Source: Bryobacterales bacterium
GTDB taxonomy: Bacteria; Acidobacteriota; Terriglobia; Bryobacterales; Bryobacteraceae
Direction of reading: 5' to 3'
DNA: 34,321 nt
Assembly: GCA_003170915.1 (NCBI GenBank)
Contig: PMYB01000020.1
Location: 23,461-57,781 of the forward strand
The translations under genes and the position numbers were made by a program. Shown here one piece after another: positions 33,551 through 34,321 of this stretch. The notes beneath the pieces were generated by a model. The model was not told where the DNA came from and made no database searches. It worked only from the letters and a program-made list of their open reading frames with translations. Position 1 is the stretch's first letter; every line of letters begins with the position of its first letter.

Positions 33551-34321
33551 TCAGTTGTAGAGACGCTCCACGTCGCGCACGCCCGAAATCCGCCGCATGG
33601 CGGCCACCAGCTTTTCGAGCTGCTTCTTGTCCCGCACGTCCACCGTCATCTCCACCACGCCGCCGCTCTGGTCCAGATCCCCCTTGGCCTCCAGGCTGCG
33701 GATGTTGGTGTTCTCGTCGGAAAGCACGGAGGTGAGCTGGTTGAGCATTCCCGGCCGGTCGTCGGTGTGGATCACGATGCGCACGGGAAAGGCGTCCTCG
33801 GCGGCCCGCGCCCACTCCACTTCGATCTTGCGCTCGACGTCGTACATGAGGTTTTGCACGTTGGGGCACATTCGGGAATGGACCGCGACGCCCTTGCCGC
33901 GAGTCACGTAGCCAACGATGACTTCGCCGCGAATGGGATTGCAGCACTTGGCGCGGTAGACCAGCAGGTCGTCGACGCCGCGAACTTTGATGACGCCATC
34001 GCCGCCGGCCTGGCGGGCGCCGGGAGCCTGGGCTGTGGCCGCGCCCGGCCCCGAGGGTACGCCGCCCGGCTCGGCTGGGGCGCCCGCGGGCCTGCCTTCG
34101 GACGGGTCCTCTTTCACCACCCCCGGCGCCACTTTGCTCAGAACCTGGCGCGCGGAGAATTTTCCGTACCCCAGCGCGGCGTACAGGTCCTCCATCTTGC
34201 TGTACCCGTACTCGCTCGCGACTCTTTCGAGATCGGCCTTGGCTACCTTGCCGAGCTGCACCCCCAGCCGGCGCGCCTCTTTGTCCAGGTACTTTTGCCC
34301 GATGTCGATGGCCTTCAGGCG
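33551..34321 (-). CDS. RelA/SpoT (p)ppGpp synthetase/hydrolase, C-terminal part (5' cut by window)
   Basis: The last 256 residues of a long bifunctional stringent-response enzyme; the catalytic N-terminus lies beyond the window. Visible are the end of the helical domain (QKYLDKEARRLGVQL, SEYGYSKMEDLYAALGYGKFSA), the conserved-cysteine region (YRAKCCNPIRGE, then GYVTRGKGVAVHSRMCPN) and the C-terminal ACT domain (VRIVIHTDDRPGMLNQLTSVL ... VRDVERLYN). Between the helical and Cys domains is a linker of about 45 residues rich in Gly, Pro and Ala, longer than I would expect. It heads a run of five tightly linked genes. Confidence 0.93.
   Translation of the reverse strand, partial: RLKAIDIGQKYLDKEARRLGVQLGKVAKADLERVASEYGYSKMEDLYAALGYGKFSARQVLSKVAPGVVKEDPSEGRPAGAPAEPGGVPSGPGAATAQAPGARQAGGDGVIKVRGVDDLLVYRAKCCNPIRGEVIVGYVTRGKGVAVHSRMCPNVQNLMYDVERKIEVEWARAAEDAFPVRIVIHTDDRPGMLNQLTSVLSDENTNIRSLEAKGDLDQSGGVVEMTVDVRDKKQLEKLVAAMRRISGVRDVERLYN

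Overview
The window reads like a chromosomal segment of a GC-rich acidobacterium of the Bryobacterales/Solibacter type. The basis is gene content and protein style: lpxC (so a diderm), a short N-terminal family of hypothetical proteins that I associate with Solibacter-like genomes, an extracellular GH27 alpha-galactosidase, and a mutarotase-like secreted protein. This placement is an inference, not a database result.

Layout. 1-2072 (-) is a 3'-truncated polA, divergent from lpxC (2225-3118, +). A roughly 180 bp imperfect inverted repeat (3122-3299) follows. Then comes a DUF104 antitoxin gene whose partner vapC survives only as a 26-codon stub, directly abutting a CRISPR array (3683-5949; 32 repeats, 31 spacers). 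A leader (5950-6134) separates the array from a complete type I-G (former I-U) cas operon on the minus strand. In transcription order this is cas3, cas8g/csx17, cas7/csb1, cas5-cas6/csb2, cas2, cas4-cas1 fusion. The operon starts at 18707. Upstream of it, divergently, lies hicAB with an amber codon in hicA.

The central feature is that cas3 is split by a 3150 bp IS1595-family transposon (14613-17762). It has 26 bp terminal inverted repeats (1 mismatch) and an exact 8 bp target duplication (CTTCTTTG). Besides its transposase the element carries four plus-strand passenger genes: a DUF3800 protein, an exported protein, a zinc-ribbon protein and a 71-residue basic protein. Removing the element plus one duplication copy restores an 864-residue Cas3 (helicase plus C-terminal HD nuclease) without any frameshift. 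The other cas genes and all repeats look intact, so the locus may bind targets and acquire spacers but be unable to degrade them.

19496-28339 is a mixed region: a damaged hypothetical gene, a glycyl radical enzyme with its activase (probably trans-4-hydroxyproline dehydratase-like), an MtaA/CmuA-type methyltransferase, a mutarotase-like exported protein, a graveyard with a recombinase/IS91 remnant and a frameshifted DUF499 ATPase fragment (25340-27380), and a metallo-beta-lactamase-fold protein. 28359-29675 is an alpha-galactosidase. 34321-29668 (-) is a tightly packed run: relA/spoT (5' truncated), DUF971, enoyl-CoA hydratase, CoA transferase, MFS transporter.

The CRISPR-cas locus is thus bordered on both sides by toxin-antitoxin modules that have lost the toxin and kept the antitoxin, and its effector nuclease is interrupted by a transposon.
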